Source: Labyrinthula sp. Ha
Taxonomy: Eukaryota; Sar; Bigyra; Labyrinthulida; Labyrinthulaceae
NCBI GenBank assembly: GCA_015227615.1
Contig: JAALGZ010000014.1
Coordinates: 1-64,000, forward strand
Reading direction: 5' to 3'
DNA length: 64,000 nucleotides
Positions 1 through 9,593 of this stretch are shown here, piece by piece. The position numbers were made by a program, and so were the translations under genes. Under the pieces are notes generated by a model that was not told where the DNA came from, ran no database searches, and saw only the letters and a list, made by a program, of their open reading frames with translations. Numbering within the stretch: position 1 is the stretch's first letter; each line of letters opens with the position of its first letter.

Positions 1-78
1 CAGATCAATAGTTGTTAATCTGAACAACTCTTTTTCTTCTTCTCTTAATTTTTCCTCCATTTTCTTAGCCACAATCAT
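1..78 (-). CDS. N-terminus of an unidentified protein, cut by the window edge
   Basis: A minus-strand frame starts with ATG at 76-78 and stays open for 26 codons to the window edge. The peptide begins MIVAKKMEEK and is very rich in Lys and Glu, so it probably forms a charged helix or coiled coil. A copy of the GTGCATTAC motif (80-88) lies just upstream of the ATG, as it does near two other gene starts in this window, which supports the start. It is divergent to the TMEM120-like gene and would share its promoter region. Too little is present to name a family. Confidence 0.45.
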   Translation of the reverse strand, partial: MIVAKKMEEKLREEEKELFRLTTIDL

Positions 79-79
79 A

Positions 80-88
80 GTAATGCAC
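80..88 (-). promoter_or_regulatory. GTGCATTAC promoter-like motif, copy 1
   Basis: On the minus strand this reads GGTGCATTACTATG, running straight into the start codon of the truncated gene at 1-78. The same core occurs at 27669-27681 and 30197-30209 upstream of other genes. A role at the transcription start is inferred from position only. Confidence 0.4.
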
Positions 89-331
89 CCTTGAGTTTAT
101 CCAGAAACGAGACAAGATTACATTCACATTCTGAGATATACCTCTCAGTCAACACCCTACAATATATCGAAAAGAAATTCCTTCACTAAAGTCTCGTTTG
201 TCTCGCTAAGGAACTTTCTAGACGGCTAAGAGTACAAAGACTAAGGGAGATGGAAAATGAAAAAGATACAACTAAACTGGAAAAATCGATAAAAGAGGCA
301 TCCTTAAAGTAATTTCATTACTGCTTATTTA

Positions 332-1351
332 ATGTTAAGAGCTAAGGAAATGGAGAGACTGACTCGGGAACTTTGTAGGTTGAAGTCTGAAATTTCAACG
401 TTAAACACAGAAAATGACCACGCACTCAAATCTCTAACCGAAGACCAGAATCAAAACTTGTCTGCCTTGAAAGAACTTCACAACCAAAATGTTCGCATAT
501 GTCCTCCCTTCAAAGCATCTTCAAAGTTCATGCGCTTCATGCTTGGGGATATCAACCTACGTTTCTCCTTCGAATCTGACAGGCTTAAACTACGAGACGA
601 ATACAACTCTTTCAAACTTCGCGCTAACATAATCTACTGCATCTTCCCTCTCGTTGTCCTATTCTTTCACTTCTATTTACAATATCATTGGACAGATACT
701 CATTGGATACACACTTTTTATGGTCTTTGGCTTCTTTATTTTTACCTCTCATCCGCTCTAAGAGAATCAATCCTACTATTAAACGGCTCAAATATTCATA
801 AATGGTGGTTAACGCATCACTATTTAGCAGCTTGTCAAGCCGTTGCACTACTAGTATGGCCAAATGTGCCAGGAGGGCATTATCAGTCATACGTTCCGTT
901 TTATATGTGCTTTGGATTATTTAACGGTTTAGTTGCAAATTTGTTAAATTATTATCACAAAAAAAGAGAGTATGCAAATCGAGCATTGGGCAAGTATAGG
1001 TCGAATATGGATGTTACTTACCAGGAGACAATAGTTACAAGGGATGTTTCACTGCAGAACGTATTTAAGGTGTATATAGCCTGTGTTATGTGCGTGCAAC
1101 TGTGGGAGATTTTGATTGGATTGAGTTTGATGAAGACGTGGTTTATGGAATGTGGAGGTGCATATTTGCTTGGATTTGGAGGGTTGTTTTCAAGTGCTAA
1201 AGAAGGAAAAGTTTGGCAAGATTGGCAAGAAGAGTTGCAAATAATATCTTCTGGAGTTTTACAGTTTTCAATGGGGCTTGGAAATATGACAACGACTTTG
1301 ATGACGTTGAAGAAAAAGTGGAGAAAAAGAATAGAGAAGAAAAATAATTAA
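332..1351 (+). CDS. TMEM120/TMPIT-like multi-pass membrane protein
   Basis: Eukaryotic TMEM120 proteins sit in the nuclear envelope or ER, have a CoA-binding fold and are linked to fat metabolism. Here residues 1-55 are a charged coiled-coil-like N-terminus. About six hydrophobic segments follow (roughly 99-117, 126-143, 161-177, 187-207, 247-266, 300-322). The family-typical stretches LRESILLLNGS and WWLTHHYLA are present, as is a C-terminal GNMTTTL motif matching the animal GNFLTTL, followed by a basic tail. At 339 residues the length fits the family. The true start may be upstream: an in-frame coiled-coil stretch with an ATG at 250 would join residue 4 if a 31-base GT-AG stretch (309-339) is an intron. 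The gene converges on the RING gene with 12 bases between stop codons. Confidence 0.83.
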   Translation: MLRAKEMERLTRELCRLKSEISTLNTENDHALKSLTEDQNQNLSALKELHNQNVRICPPFKASSKFMRFMLGDINLRFSFESDRLKLRDEYNSFKLRANIIYCIFPLVVLFFHFYLQYHWTDTHWIHTFYGLWLLYFYLSSALRESILLLNGSNIHKWWLTHHYLAACQAVALLVWPNVPGGHYQSYVPFYMCFGLFNGLVANLLNYYHKKREYANRALGKYRSNMDVTYQETIVTRDVSLQNVFKVYIACVMCVQLWEILIGLSLMKTWFMECGGAYLLGFGGLFSSAKEGKVWQDWQEELQIISSGVLQFSMGLGNMTTTLMTLKKKWRKRIEKKNN

Positions 1352-1363
1352 TTCAACAATAAG

Positions 1364-1930
1364 TTATAATAAGAATTCTCTGCATATTGGACAAGTACTG
1401 TGACCATATGTACACCAAGTTTGCAGACAGCTTAAGTGAAATGAATGTTTACAACTTGCTTGGGAAAAAGTTTGACAGTTGGATGTGTTCATACATATTG
1501 AGCATTGAGAAATTGTCTCTTGGCGTTGTTTATCAATTATTTTGAGATGAGTTGACAAAATTTGAGCAAATTTCTCATAGAGTTCTTTATCTGGAGGTTC
1601 TAAATCAGTTTCTTCTTGTTCAAAGTCTTCAAAGTCATCTAATGAGCTGTTGGTTGAAGACACAGATTTCGTTTCGATCTGAATATTTTCAAAAGCAAAA
1701 AGTAGTTTTTTTAACTTTTGAAAGATGAATATAAAGAAAAGAACGAAAAGTTTAAATATTTTTCGAAGGTTTTGTGGAAATAATACGTGAAGAAAGAACC
1801 AGTTTTGTTTCTGTAGTTTTTGTAACGTTTGAAAGAAGAATTTCCTTCGCAAAACAGAGGAAGTTAGGTTTGTTCTTGAAAGGGAAGATATGGATTCTTT
1901 ATATATTGGGATACAGATATTTTTCACCAT
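1364..1930 (-). CDS. RING-H2 zinc-finger protein, probable membrane E3 ubiquitin ligase
   Basis: The protein has 188 residues. The C-terminal 45 residues form a C3H2C3 RING-H2 finger: CSIC, then CKHSFHLSC, then CPIC close to the end. Proteins of this kind recruit an E2 and ubiquitinate targets. Residues of about 42-80 are strongly hydrophobic and basic (LFVLFFIFIF core), suggesting one membrane segment, followed by an acidic linker (FEDFEQEETDLE). The finger at the extreme C-terminus after a membrane segment is a common design for ER or endosomal E3 ligases. It converges with the TMEM120-like gene. An AATTGCCCAA motif at 2051-2060, about 120 bases upstream of the start, is shared with other genes here. 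Substrate unknown. Confidence 0.7.
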   Translation of the reverse strand: MVKNICIPIYKESISSLSRTNLTSSVLRRKFFFQTLQKLQKQNWFFLHVLFPQNLRKIFKLFVLFFIFIFQKLKKLLFAFENIQIETKSVSSTNSSLDDFEDFEQEETDLEPPDKELYEKFAQILSTHLKIIDKQRQETISQCSICMNTSNCQTFSQASCKHSFHLSCLQTWCTYGHSTCPICREFLL

Positions 1931-2050
1931 TTTTTTATGCCAGGGGAAGGAGAAAGTTTCCAGCTAAACAACGTTTTTGTCTTGCAGTTTGTTCTTCTCT
2001 TTTACTTAATCCGATCTCTGTCGTCAAAATTTTCCGAGATGATAATAAAT

Positions 2051-2060
2051 AATTGCCCAA
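2051..2060. promoter_or_regulatory. AATTGCCCAA motif, copy 1
   Basis: AATTGCCCAA (or TTGGGCAATT on the other strand) occurs here, about 120 bases upstream of the RING gene start, at 10572-10581 about 60 bases upstream of eIF2B epsilon, and at 20303-20312 about 250 bases upstream of a cysteine-rich membrane protein gene. A promoter role is inferred from placement. Confidence 0.3.
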
Positions 2061-2127
2061 AAACATGTTACCATAGATTTCGTCTATAGCGTCCAATTGA
2101 CTGAAATAGCCAGAACACAGAGCTTAA

Positions 2128-2140
2128 TTGTCGCCATAAG
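2128..2140 (+). repeat. Target-site duplication of the LINE, left copy
   Basis: TTGTCGCCATAAG at 2128-2140 is repeated exactly at 6401-6413, immediately after the LINE tail. This marks the insertion point. The left copy lies 32 bases before the LINE start codon. Confidence 0.85.
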
Positions 2141-2172
2141 CTTGTGAAAACAACGTCAAGGACGAAGCTAAA

Positions 2173-5100
2173 ATGCAAAGTTTTCAGAGTAGCGACCTGT
2201 CTACTCCTTCGAGAGAAGTCCCAGGGATAGCGAGCCGACTGAAGCGCTTTTCTAAACTGGTGAGCGTGAATGTTGGTGGTCTAACTGCCTTTAAGTGCAG
2301 CTACGTACAACAACTTACTAAAAAAACTGAAATTTTAATGTTACGGGAACTGCACAAGCAAGGAATGCAACGCCTGCAGCGAATGGTGAACGTTAGCTCG
2401 GCTTCAGGAAGGTGGTTTTTCTCAAAACTGCCTGAAAAAGCAGCGGGCGTAGCGACTTTCCTGTGTAACGAGCTTGCTAGTCAAGTAACGGACACAGACG
2501 GAAGAAGCGACAGGATCCTGAAGCTGGTTGTCAAACTAGGTGGAAAAAGAAGTCTCGTTTTGGTTAACACTTACGCGCCACACTGCGGTCACGGTCAAGA
2601 AACGTACAAGATGTACCTGAAGGAGCTCAAGTCGAAGCTGAATGGAGTTAACAAGAGAAGGTTGGTTCTCATTTGTGGTGATTTCAATGCTCAAGTTTCA
2701 AGAAAGGAATTAAATGTAGAAGGTAAACTAGGACTCTCTCATCGTACGAATTCTAATGGTAAACTCTTGGTGGAGTTCTTGAAAGAAAAAGAGCTAACAA
2801 TCTGTAACCATATAGCTGTTACAGGCAAAAAAGGATCTAGGAAACATGCTACATTCATGCCAAGGTCAAATAGTGGAGGGCCATCTGAAATCGACTATGT
2901 AATCACGAACCATGTACCTGCAATAACTGGCTTCAAAATATCCTCAACCATAGCATACAACCTGTGGATGAAGAAAAACTTTGACCATCTTGCTCTTACA
3001 GTAAGAGTGAACATACATCCGAAACATACACCGGGGAAGAGAACCAGATCTCAGCTTGACTACAGTACACTAAGGTCCAACGCAGCGCTACAGGAAAAGA
3101 TAAACAGCGAACTCAAAGAGGTACTTGAACTAAACGACGCACTCACAGACACCTACCTTACACTAACCCACTCAATCCCATCCATCATGAAGAAACATCT
3201 CCCAGAAGTCAAGTACAACCTTCCTGAACACCAAAACTCGGAACAAACCATTTCTATGATGCGGTACAAACGAGCCAACTGGAACAACCTGAATTCTGAG
3301 GAGAAGAAAAGAATTACAAACGAAGTAAAAACATCAGCTAAGGAAGACTACAGCAACTGGTTGGAGAGAATAGCGTCTGAAATAGAAACTGCATTTCAAA
3401 GCAACAATACGAGAACTGGGTACCAACTGATAAAGAAGGTAAAACCAGTCCGTAAACAGTTCGGTAAAGTAACCAAGAATACAGCTGGGAAGTTGGTGGG
3501 AACCGCAGGTCGTACCCAGATACTAAAAGAATATTTAGAGAAACAACAAAACCTACCACTTCCAACGAACTTGTTGACGGAAAACCAAATACGACATTAC
3601 CAAACTCCAATAATTGCACCGGCTCCTTCGAACAGCATAAACATACATCCTCCAAAGGCAGACGAGATCAAAGAATGCATCAAAACCCTAAAAAATAACA
3701 AAGCTCCAGGACCAGATAACATAAGAAACGAAGTCCTAAAGCACGTTGAAATAGTTCAAAGTCATGCTGTTAGAGAAATCCAATCTTTCTTTAGGCTAGA
3801 TGCGTTCAAGTCTAAAAAGATGAGGAAAATCTGCAGAGGCAAAGTAGTGTATCTATACAAGCAGAAAGGAAGTAAAAATGATCCCTCCAATTATAGACCA
3901 ATCTCACTATTGAACACTCACTTCAAACTCCTCACAAAAATCATCAACAACAGAATAGCAGCAATACTAAATAAACTCCCAGATTACCAAGCAGGATTCA
4001 GAAACAACCACTCAACGATACAGAAAATTGAAGCACTTGATACAATCATAAAGGAAACTCTGAAACAGAAAATATATCTTCGAATTCTTTTCATAGACTT
4101 TGCGAAAGCTTTTGATAGTATTTCGCATAAATTCATGAAGCTAGCTCTAGAAGAACATCATGTACCAAAAAAGCTCATCAAACTTATCACCATCCTTTAC
4201 GACAAGACCAAAGTTTTCGTTTCAGACAGCGGAGAAAAAAGTAGTTTAGTAAACATAAAAAAAGGTGTGCTTCAAGGAGATAGTTTGTCTCCAAGCATCT
4301 TTATCCTCTGTCTTGACTCTATAATGAAGAGAATAAAAAATAATACCTTACAAGGAACCAGCTTACACAACCAAACCTTCAGGTACTTTGCTTTTGCAGA
4401 CGACTTGGTAATACTAACAAGGAACGACGAAGAAATAATCAGCTTTGTAACGCAACTGCAAAACCTTCAGCAACTCACAGGCCTAAAAATTAATGTTAGC
4501 AAGACAAAAGTTATGCTCACAAACGAAGGCTACAGCTTGGTTGATAAAATTCCAGACGTAGATATAAATAGAATATTGACCAACTTTCACTGTGAACGTT
4601 GCGATAGATACTTTCACTCAGAAACGTCACTAAGGTGTCACAAAAGCTCGAGGTTTTGTGATGGAACACGCAACAGAAGCAGAGCTGGGACTTTAGCGGT
4701 CACTGACAGTAGAACGATCATACACGACAAAATCCAACCCAAAACAAGCAACGTTGAAGTAGCGGGAGAAACAATTGAAGCTGTGACAAAGTACAAATAT
4801 CTTGGAGCTATCTTTGACCCACAAGGTATTAATGCTGATGCTATTTCCAAGAAGTTAAATGAAGCACACAATCATATCAACAGGTTCAGAGACATGTTAT
4901 CTTCCTCAAACATCCAAAAGAAAACAAGAATCAACCTGGCAAGGGCACTAGTAATAGCTCCAGCCATATACAATGTAGAGAACTGGCCATCCAACGTGAA
5001 GATAACAAAAGCCTTAACAAAGATATCAAGAAGGCTGAAGAGAACCATAGACAGGATTGATAGCTTTGACTTTCAACTAGAAGAGGATGACTTGGACCTC

Positions 5101-5688
5101 ACCAATATAGTAAAAGAACGTCAGGAAACCCATAAATCCACAGCAAGAGATATTGTCGATAAAGAACTGACAGCTCTGAGAGAATACCAACTTCAAAACC
5201 CATCACCACCACCAACAGCAAAACCTATATACTACTATGAAGCGCTTGCGTTACTAGGAGAAGAACCAGTGCCGCCTGAGGACCCACCACCATCCCACTT
5301 TACCCACCACCCTGAAAATGAGAACCAACCTTCAAACTGCACAAGAAACCAGGAGCTAGAAGAATACTTGGACAGGAACCAGCACTTCAACAGGAGCACG
5401 AGCTTGGACACGAGCATGAACACGAGCATGAACACGAACTTGGACTTGAACAGGAACGCAAACTTAGACTTGGATATGAACAGGAACATGGACACGAGCA
5501 GAAGACCAACAACACCCATCCTTCGACCAAGATACAACATCCACAATCAACCCACAGAAAACGCAGCAACCAGAATATCACCTAAAGCACTAAGAGAAAC
5601 GTCGAGAATAACAGCTGGAGGAAGAAGAATGAACCCAATGGACTATATTCAACTGCTGGAGCAAATAAACGAAATTCTTCCATCTTGA
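2173..5688 (+). CDS. LINE polyprotein: AP-type endonuclease plus reverse transcriptase
   Basis: One 1171-residue protein. Residues of about 28-290 are an exonuclease/endonuclease/phosphatase domain: NTYAPH, ICGDFNA near 166, EIDYVI near 238 and FDHLAL near 269 (the usual SDH is FDH here). The reverse transcriptase follows at about 490-800, with KAPGPDNI, NYRPISLLN (572), FIDFAKAFD (638), GVLQGDSLSPS (697) and the catalytic FADD box (740). A Cys2-His-Cys zinc finger (806-828) sits between SKTKVM and the downstream YLGAIF motif. The C-terminal 250 residues are Pro-rich and then carry short Asn/Asp/Met repeats (5395-5500). The protein would nick the target and copy its own RNA there. No RNase H domain or separate ORF1 is seen. 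Clade assignment would need a tree. Confidence 0.93.
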   Translation: MQSFQSSDLSTPSREVPGIASRLKRFSKLVSVNVGGLTAFKCSYVQQLTKKTEILMLRELHKQGMQRLQRMVNVSSASGRWFFSKLPEKAAGVATFLCNELASQVTDTDGRSDRILKLVVKLGGKRSLVLVNTYAPHCGHGQETYKMYLKELKSKLNGVNKRRLVLICGDFNAQVSRKELNVEGKLGLSHRTNSNGKLLVEFLKEKELTICNHIAVTGKKGSRKHATFMPRSNSGGPSEIDYVITNHVPAITGFKISSTIAYNLWMKKNFDHLALTVRVNIHPKHTPGKRTRSQLDYSTLRSNAALQEKINSELKEVLELNDALTDTYLTLTHSIPSIMKKHLPEVKYNLPEHQNSEQTISMMRYKRANWNNLNSEEKKRITNEVKTSAKEDYSNWLERIASEIETAFQSNNTRTGYQLIKKVKPVRKQFGKVTKNTAGKLVGTAGRTQILKEYLEKQQNLPLPTNLLTENQIRHYQTPIIAPAPSNSINIHPPKADEIKECIKTLKNNKAPGPDNIRNEVLKHVEIVQSHAVREIQSFFRLDAFKSKKMRKICRGKVVYLYKQKGSKNDPSNYRPISLLNTHFKLLTKIINNRIAAILNKLPDYQAGFRNNHSTIQKIEALDTIIKETLKQKIYLRILFIDFAKAFDSISHKFMKLALEEHHVPKKLIKLITILYDKTKVFVSDSGEKSSLVNIKKGVLQGDSLSPSIFILCLDSIMKRIKNNTLQGTSLHNQTFRYFAFADDLVILTRNDEEIISFVTQLQNLQQLTGLKINVSKTKVMLTNEGYSLVDKIPDVDINRILTNFHCERCDRYFHSETSLRCHKSSRFCDGTRNRSRAGTLAVTDSRTIIHDKIQPKTSNVEVAGETIEAVTKYKYLGAIFDPQGINADAISKKLNEAHNHINRFRDMLSSSNIQKKTRINLARALVIAPAIYNVENWPSNVKITKALTKISRRLKRTIDRIDSFDFQLEEDDLDLTNIVKERQETHKSTARDIVDKELTALREYQLQNPSPPPTAKPIYYYEALALLGEEPVPPEDPPPSHFTHHPENENQPSNCTRNQELEEYLDRNQHFNRSTSLDTSMNTSMNTNLDLNRNANLDLDMNRNMDTSRRPTTPILRPRYNIHNQPTENAATRISPKALRETSRITAGGRRMNPMDYIQLLEQINEILPS

Positions 5689-6252
5689 CAAAATATCAAC
5701 AACCTTCACCTGGAACAAAAGCACTGGACAACCAAGCTATAGAATAACACGAAAACAGCATAAGTCAGCTCAAAGGAGGCCCCCAGCACTCACTAAGACC
5801 ATCGATAACTTCAGCTGCAAGAAGCAAAATCTCCGGAAAATGAAGTAAACATCCTGAAAACAGCAAGAAACATCGCCATCTATACTCCCCTTCGACCTCC
5901 CGAACATAAATCACCTCCAATTATCTTCAAACATCTTGAAACATATATAGGATCGTCCAAAAACCAACATAAGATAAAAACAGGCCATCCAAAATGCAGA
6001 ATCCAGATAAGAATGAGCGAAACCGTGAAAATCTTGAACAGGAACATAATAGAAAGCCATATCGTGGTAAGACATCAGCGGAAAAACCTTCAGCAGCGTG
6101 AACTGGACACCCGTGAGATTATCTTTACTTTTTGCATGATTTGTGTTTTGTTAATTTGATTGTGAATTGTATCAGAAAAGTTAGGATTTTGGGAAATAAT
6201 GGAAATGATCATGAGATGATAGTTTGACCAGCCAGCTTCGAAGGATCCTGTC

Positions 6253-6336
6253 AACTACCAATAAGATTAAGGAAACATAATGGAACATAATAGAATAACA
6301 AAGTAGTATAATAGTACGTAGCTCTTATTGGTAGTT
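6253..6336 (+). other. Stem-loop in the LINE 3' region
   Basis: AACTACCAATAAGA (6253-6266) is the exact reverse complement of TCTTATTGGTAGTT (6323-6336), with a 56-base loop. GGATC-type bases flanking both sides partly extend the stem. It lies 64 bases before the repeat tail, where LINE reverse transcriptases are known to recognise 3' RNA structures; that role here is inferred. Confidence 0.6.
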
Positions 6337-6400
6337 AGATCCCCGCCATAGGGTTAGGCCAGTAGGCCCAAATAACTCCCTTAAAACCTTAACCTTAACC

Positions 6401-6413
6401 TTGTCGCCATAAG
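6401..6413 (+). repeat. Target-site duplication of the LINE, right copy
   Basis: Exact copy of 2128-2140 directly after the CTTAAC tail. It fixes the 3' end of the element. Confidence 0.85.
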
Positions 6414-9400
6414 AATTGAATTTTTATACTTGGTACGATAAAAATGCTATTAAAATCAATTATTTATTTAAGCCATTTTCTTTCCATTTTGTTCTAATAA
6501 TTAGCCAATTGTAAGAAATTGGGGAAAGTTATTATAGCTGGGTTTTAGATTTAGTTGCAAGCCTTCCTTGAGAAATTGACACGCCTCTAGTTAAATTAAG
6601 TTTTCTATTTTGTGTTTTTTTAAATTAAATTAGCTTAGCGTATCTATAATTCATGAAATAAAGATTTCCTGCTGTCAAACATGAGAATATGGTTTCATTA
6701 GAAATTACGGACCATGTTGACGGAGAACTGATACAAAATCTACAGGATGAATTGTCCAATTATCCTAAGTAAACTCTATATTATCTGTATTGAGTGCATT
6801 AAATTTATTTCATTAATACTCATTGCGTTGATATACTTCCATTCATACGAGGGTTTCATCTTTTTCTAGGTTGAGCAAGGGTTTTCCGAGTCACATATGA
6901 ACTCTTGTTAATAAATTGTTTTTATAGCTGAGCTTGAGAAAACAAAAATATTTTTTCTCTTTTTTTATGTAACTAAGTTTTTGAGAAAATTTTCTTTTCA
7001 TTATCCGGTCACCTAAGCGTATTGTTAACTATCATTTTGAGGTCGAGCTACCTTTCTTTGCCTGTGGCTATATTATTAATTAGTATTTTGTTATTGGTTC
7101 CATTGTCTGAGAAATAAGTTTATACTTGCATATTTTAGTCATACTCACAATGGAACAGTATAACAAGTATCCAATTCTTGCTAGGCATAAATTTATCTGT
7201 GCTGAGGAACAATCGATCCAGGACCCACTTTCAATTCCCTGTGAAGAGGTGCAACAAAAAAAACACAGGGAAAGTAAGATTGGGTTCAACAAATGATTTA
7301 GTTTATGATCAACCCTGTTTTTCCATCAATTACACTTCCAAATTATTGAAAGCAATGCTTCTCAGAAAAGACTAAAAAAACAAGAATAGAAACAATGATG
7401 AAAAAAAAGCTAGAATATTCTTGCTGTAAAATATAGCTGAGTGTATGCTATGAATCCCAGAGTCACTAGAAAGAGCGAGATACATATCAAGAATATTTCT
7501 ACATTATTCTGGAACTATCATGATATTTTTCGTGTCATTTTCTCAGCAAACATAGTTCCGAAGTACAAAAGTGCTCAATACTAGTATGGAGTTTCTTGGT
7601 AAGAATTGTTACAAGACAGGTATGTCTCTTACAAGATACCCTATTGTTCAACTACGAGTTTTCTTATATTTTTTAGCTACTTCTTCTTCAATATAACATG
7701 ATATGAGTACGAAAAATGTTTCTTAATATAGCTTAAAGTGTCGTATATATCATTTAAGTACTATATTCGAGTAATCAAAAATAAACTGTCAACCATTCCA
7801 AATCCTGCAATTCATGATTCATGAACATAAGCTTGCTCAAATCGCGTATTCTTTTACCTAAGTGTGAAACTAATATACAGTATAGAAAACTTGAAATTCA
7901 ATTAAAATCTTGTCACATTATCATAGCTTGTGAATGGTTTGTACTAGTTGATTAATAGAGCCTATGTAGCTACTTCGCAGAATATTTTAAGCAGTTCAAA
8001 TGAGAGAAAATGCTTTTTAGCGATATTTAATATATACTTGGCAGCAGATTTCCTCTATGGTTTGAAGTGAATACTCTTGAAATTGTCGAAAGCTTAACGC
8101 TTTATCCCAATAGTATGATTTCAACCAATTTCTTCTACAGATACTCCCCCCTTGGCTGCTGTCCTTCTATAGTTTGCTGGAAATTCCGAAAGTATTTGTA
8201 AGCAAAGACTGAAAACATTTAAATACTGAGTGTTTTGCTGATTACTTTGAGCCCTATCTATGACCGAGAAAAGCTCATGAACCAAATCATATAATAAGGA
8301 AAAAAGCTAGTTACAGCTTTCTTAATTTGTGCTTAGTATATTCTTAACCCCCGGCTTAGGAAATACTTAGTTTCCCGGCTGGGCTGGCCTAATAACCGAA
8401 GTGAGAGGTGAATTTGGCTGTCAAAATCTATCTGCAGGGGATGCCTAAAATAATATCGCTTAATTTAGAAGTTAGAAGACATAGTTTAAATCTTTTAAAG
8501 GTAAAATGTCATCAGGTATTTTTCCAACGAAGAAGTTCATATTAGTTTCAAATCGATTGATATAGAACTAGACAACTATAGCTAGCACATAAGGAATGTC
8601 AACTATGAGTTCTCTGGGTTAAATGATATTATGAAGGAAACATCAATAATCATGTTTAACGCAGGCAAGTTTCTCATATTTCATTCTATTTTCTTAATTG
8701 TTGAACTTAAGATTAGGACCAACAGCTACTTTCAAAACAGACTTACAGTGGTATCTTCCGTTCACTATTAAATTCCTTCAAAAATTAATATAAAAAGCCC
8801 GCTTGGTTTTTTACTAAGAGAATATAACGCAAGCAGTGTTAAGTTAAGAAATTTAAGTCCAAGAATTTAATGCAAGTTCATGGTTTATTATCTAGATCTT
8901 TCCTTTCATAGCATTTTGGTGCAACTTTGTTGCTAGCTTGCTAAAACAATGAATTCGATATTCAAAAGTATCTAGAGCCATATGTTTCCTGGATGAACAT
9001 TAGTTTCTTTCATACATTCGACTATAACACCTATACTACTCGAACGCAGGTTTTGGCTTGATAATGTTGATTATTCTTAGTTAGAAAGCAAGAGATAGAC
9101 AAAATATTTGTTTTGTTAGATAAAGTTTGAATTTCAGTCCTCCTCAAACCCCAGGCATCACATGAATTTAGTCATTTTGTAATGTTCTAATGCTACGGTG
9201 GGCGTTTTAATAATAGTATTATCATAAAAAAGCCCCACAAAGCTACAGTAATTCACTATCGACTATGCCCTGCTGGGATAACTTCGAAAAAACACACAAT
9301 TGTCAAAAACTAGAAATAGAATACTTATCACTCTATAAAGTAATGAAAGAACGATATAAGGGGGGTACAAAACTGTACAAGACATTCCTTGCAGTGCCCA

Positions 9401-9593
9401 GCCAGAAATAGTTCACCCTACGCACACTCGGAAAAGAATTACATGAAACCAATCAAATAATAGTAAAGGAGAAAATGTGCACTAGAGTAATACCAGCTTC
9501 TATTCTTTTTTTTTGTCCGTAAAAAGTCAGGGACCAAGAAAATGCGTTTTCAACACCAGTTTTAATATCAAATTAATAAAAAAAAACTAAACT
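6414..9593. other. Gene-poor stretch
   Basis: Apart from the possible two-exon mini-gene at 6689-6900, no coding region, RNA gene or repeat is recognisable. Open frames are short and without family motifs. Confidence 0.5.
6689..6900 (+). CDS. Possible two-exon small protein
   Basis: A possible short gene: exon 1 at 6689-6768 starts with ATG and encodes a coding-like acidic peptide beginning MVSLEITDHVDGEL. It is followed by a GTAAAC donor (6769) and an acceptor after a pyrimidine run, TTTTTCTAG (6861-6869). Joining to 6870-6900 keeps the frame and ends at TGA, giving 36 residues. The intron would be 101 bases. It could equally be the first exons of something longer or chance. No family is recognised. 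Confidence 0.22.

Larger units (their letters stand above)
2141..6400 (+). mobile_element. Full-length non-LTR retrotransposon (LINE)
   Basis: The element is bounded by the 13-base duplication at 2128-2140 and 6401-6413. It has a very short 5' leader (32 bases), one open reading frame (2173-5688), a 3' untranslated region of about 700 bases and a tail of CCTTAA/CTTAAC repeats (6385-6400) instead of poly-A. The 3' region contains a perfect 14-base inverted repeat (6253-6266 with 6323-6336). An exact duplication and an open frame point to a recent insertion that may still be active. It landed about 200 bases upstream of the RING gene start. Confidence 0.9.

Noticed and set aside
5235-5581. Open minus-strand frames over the LINE C-terminus
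   Set aside because: They mirror the low-complexity Pro/Asn/Asp repeats of the LINE protein on the other strand.
6385-6400. Interstitial telomere repeat (CCTTAA)n
   Set aside because: Only about three units, located exactly between the LINE 3' region and its target-site duplication, so it is the LINE tail.
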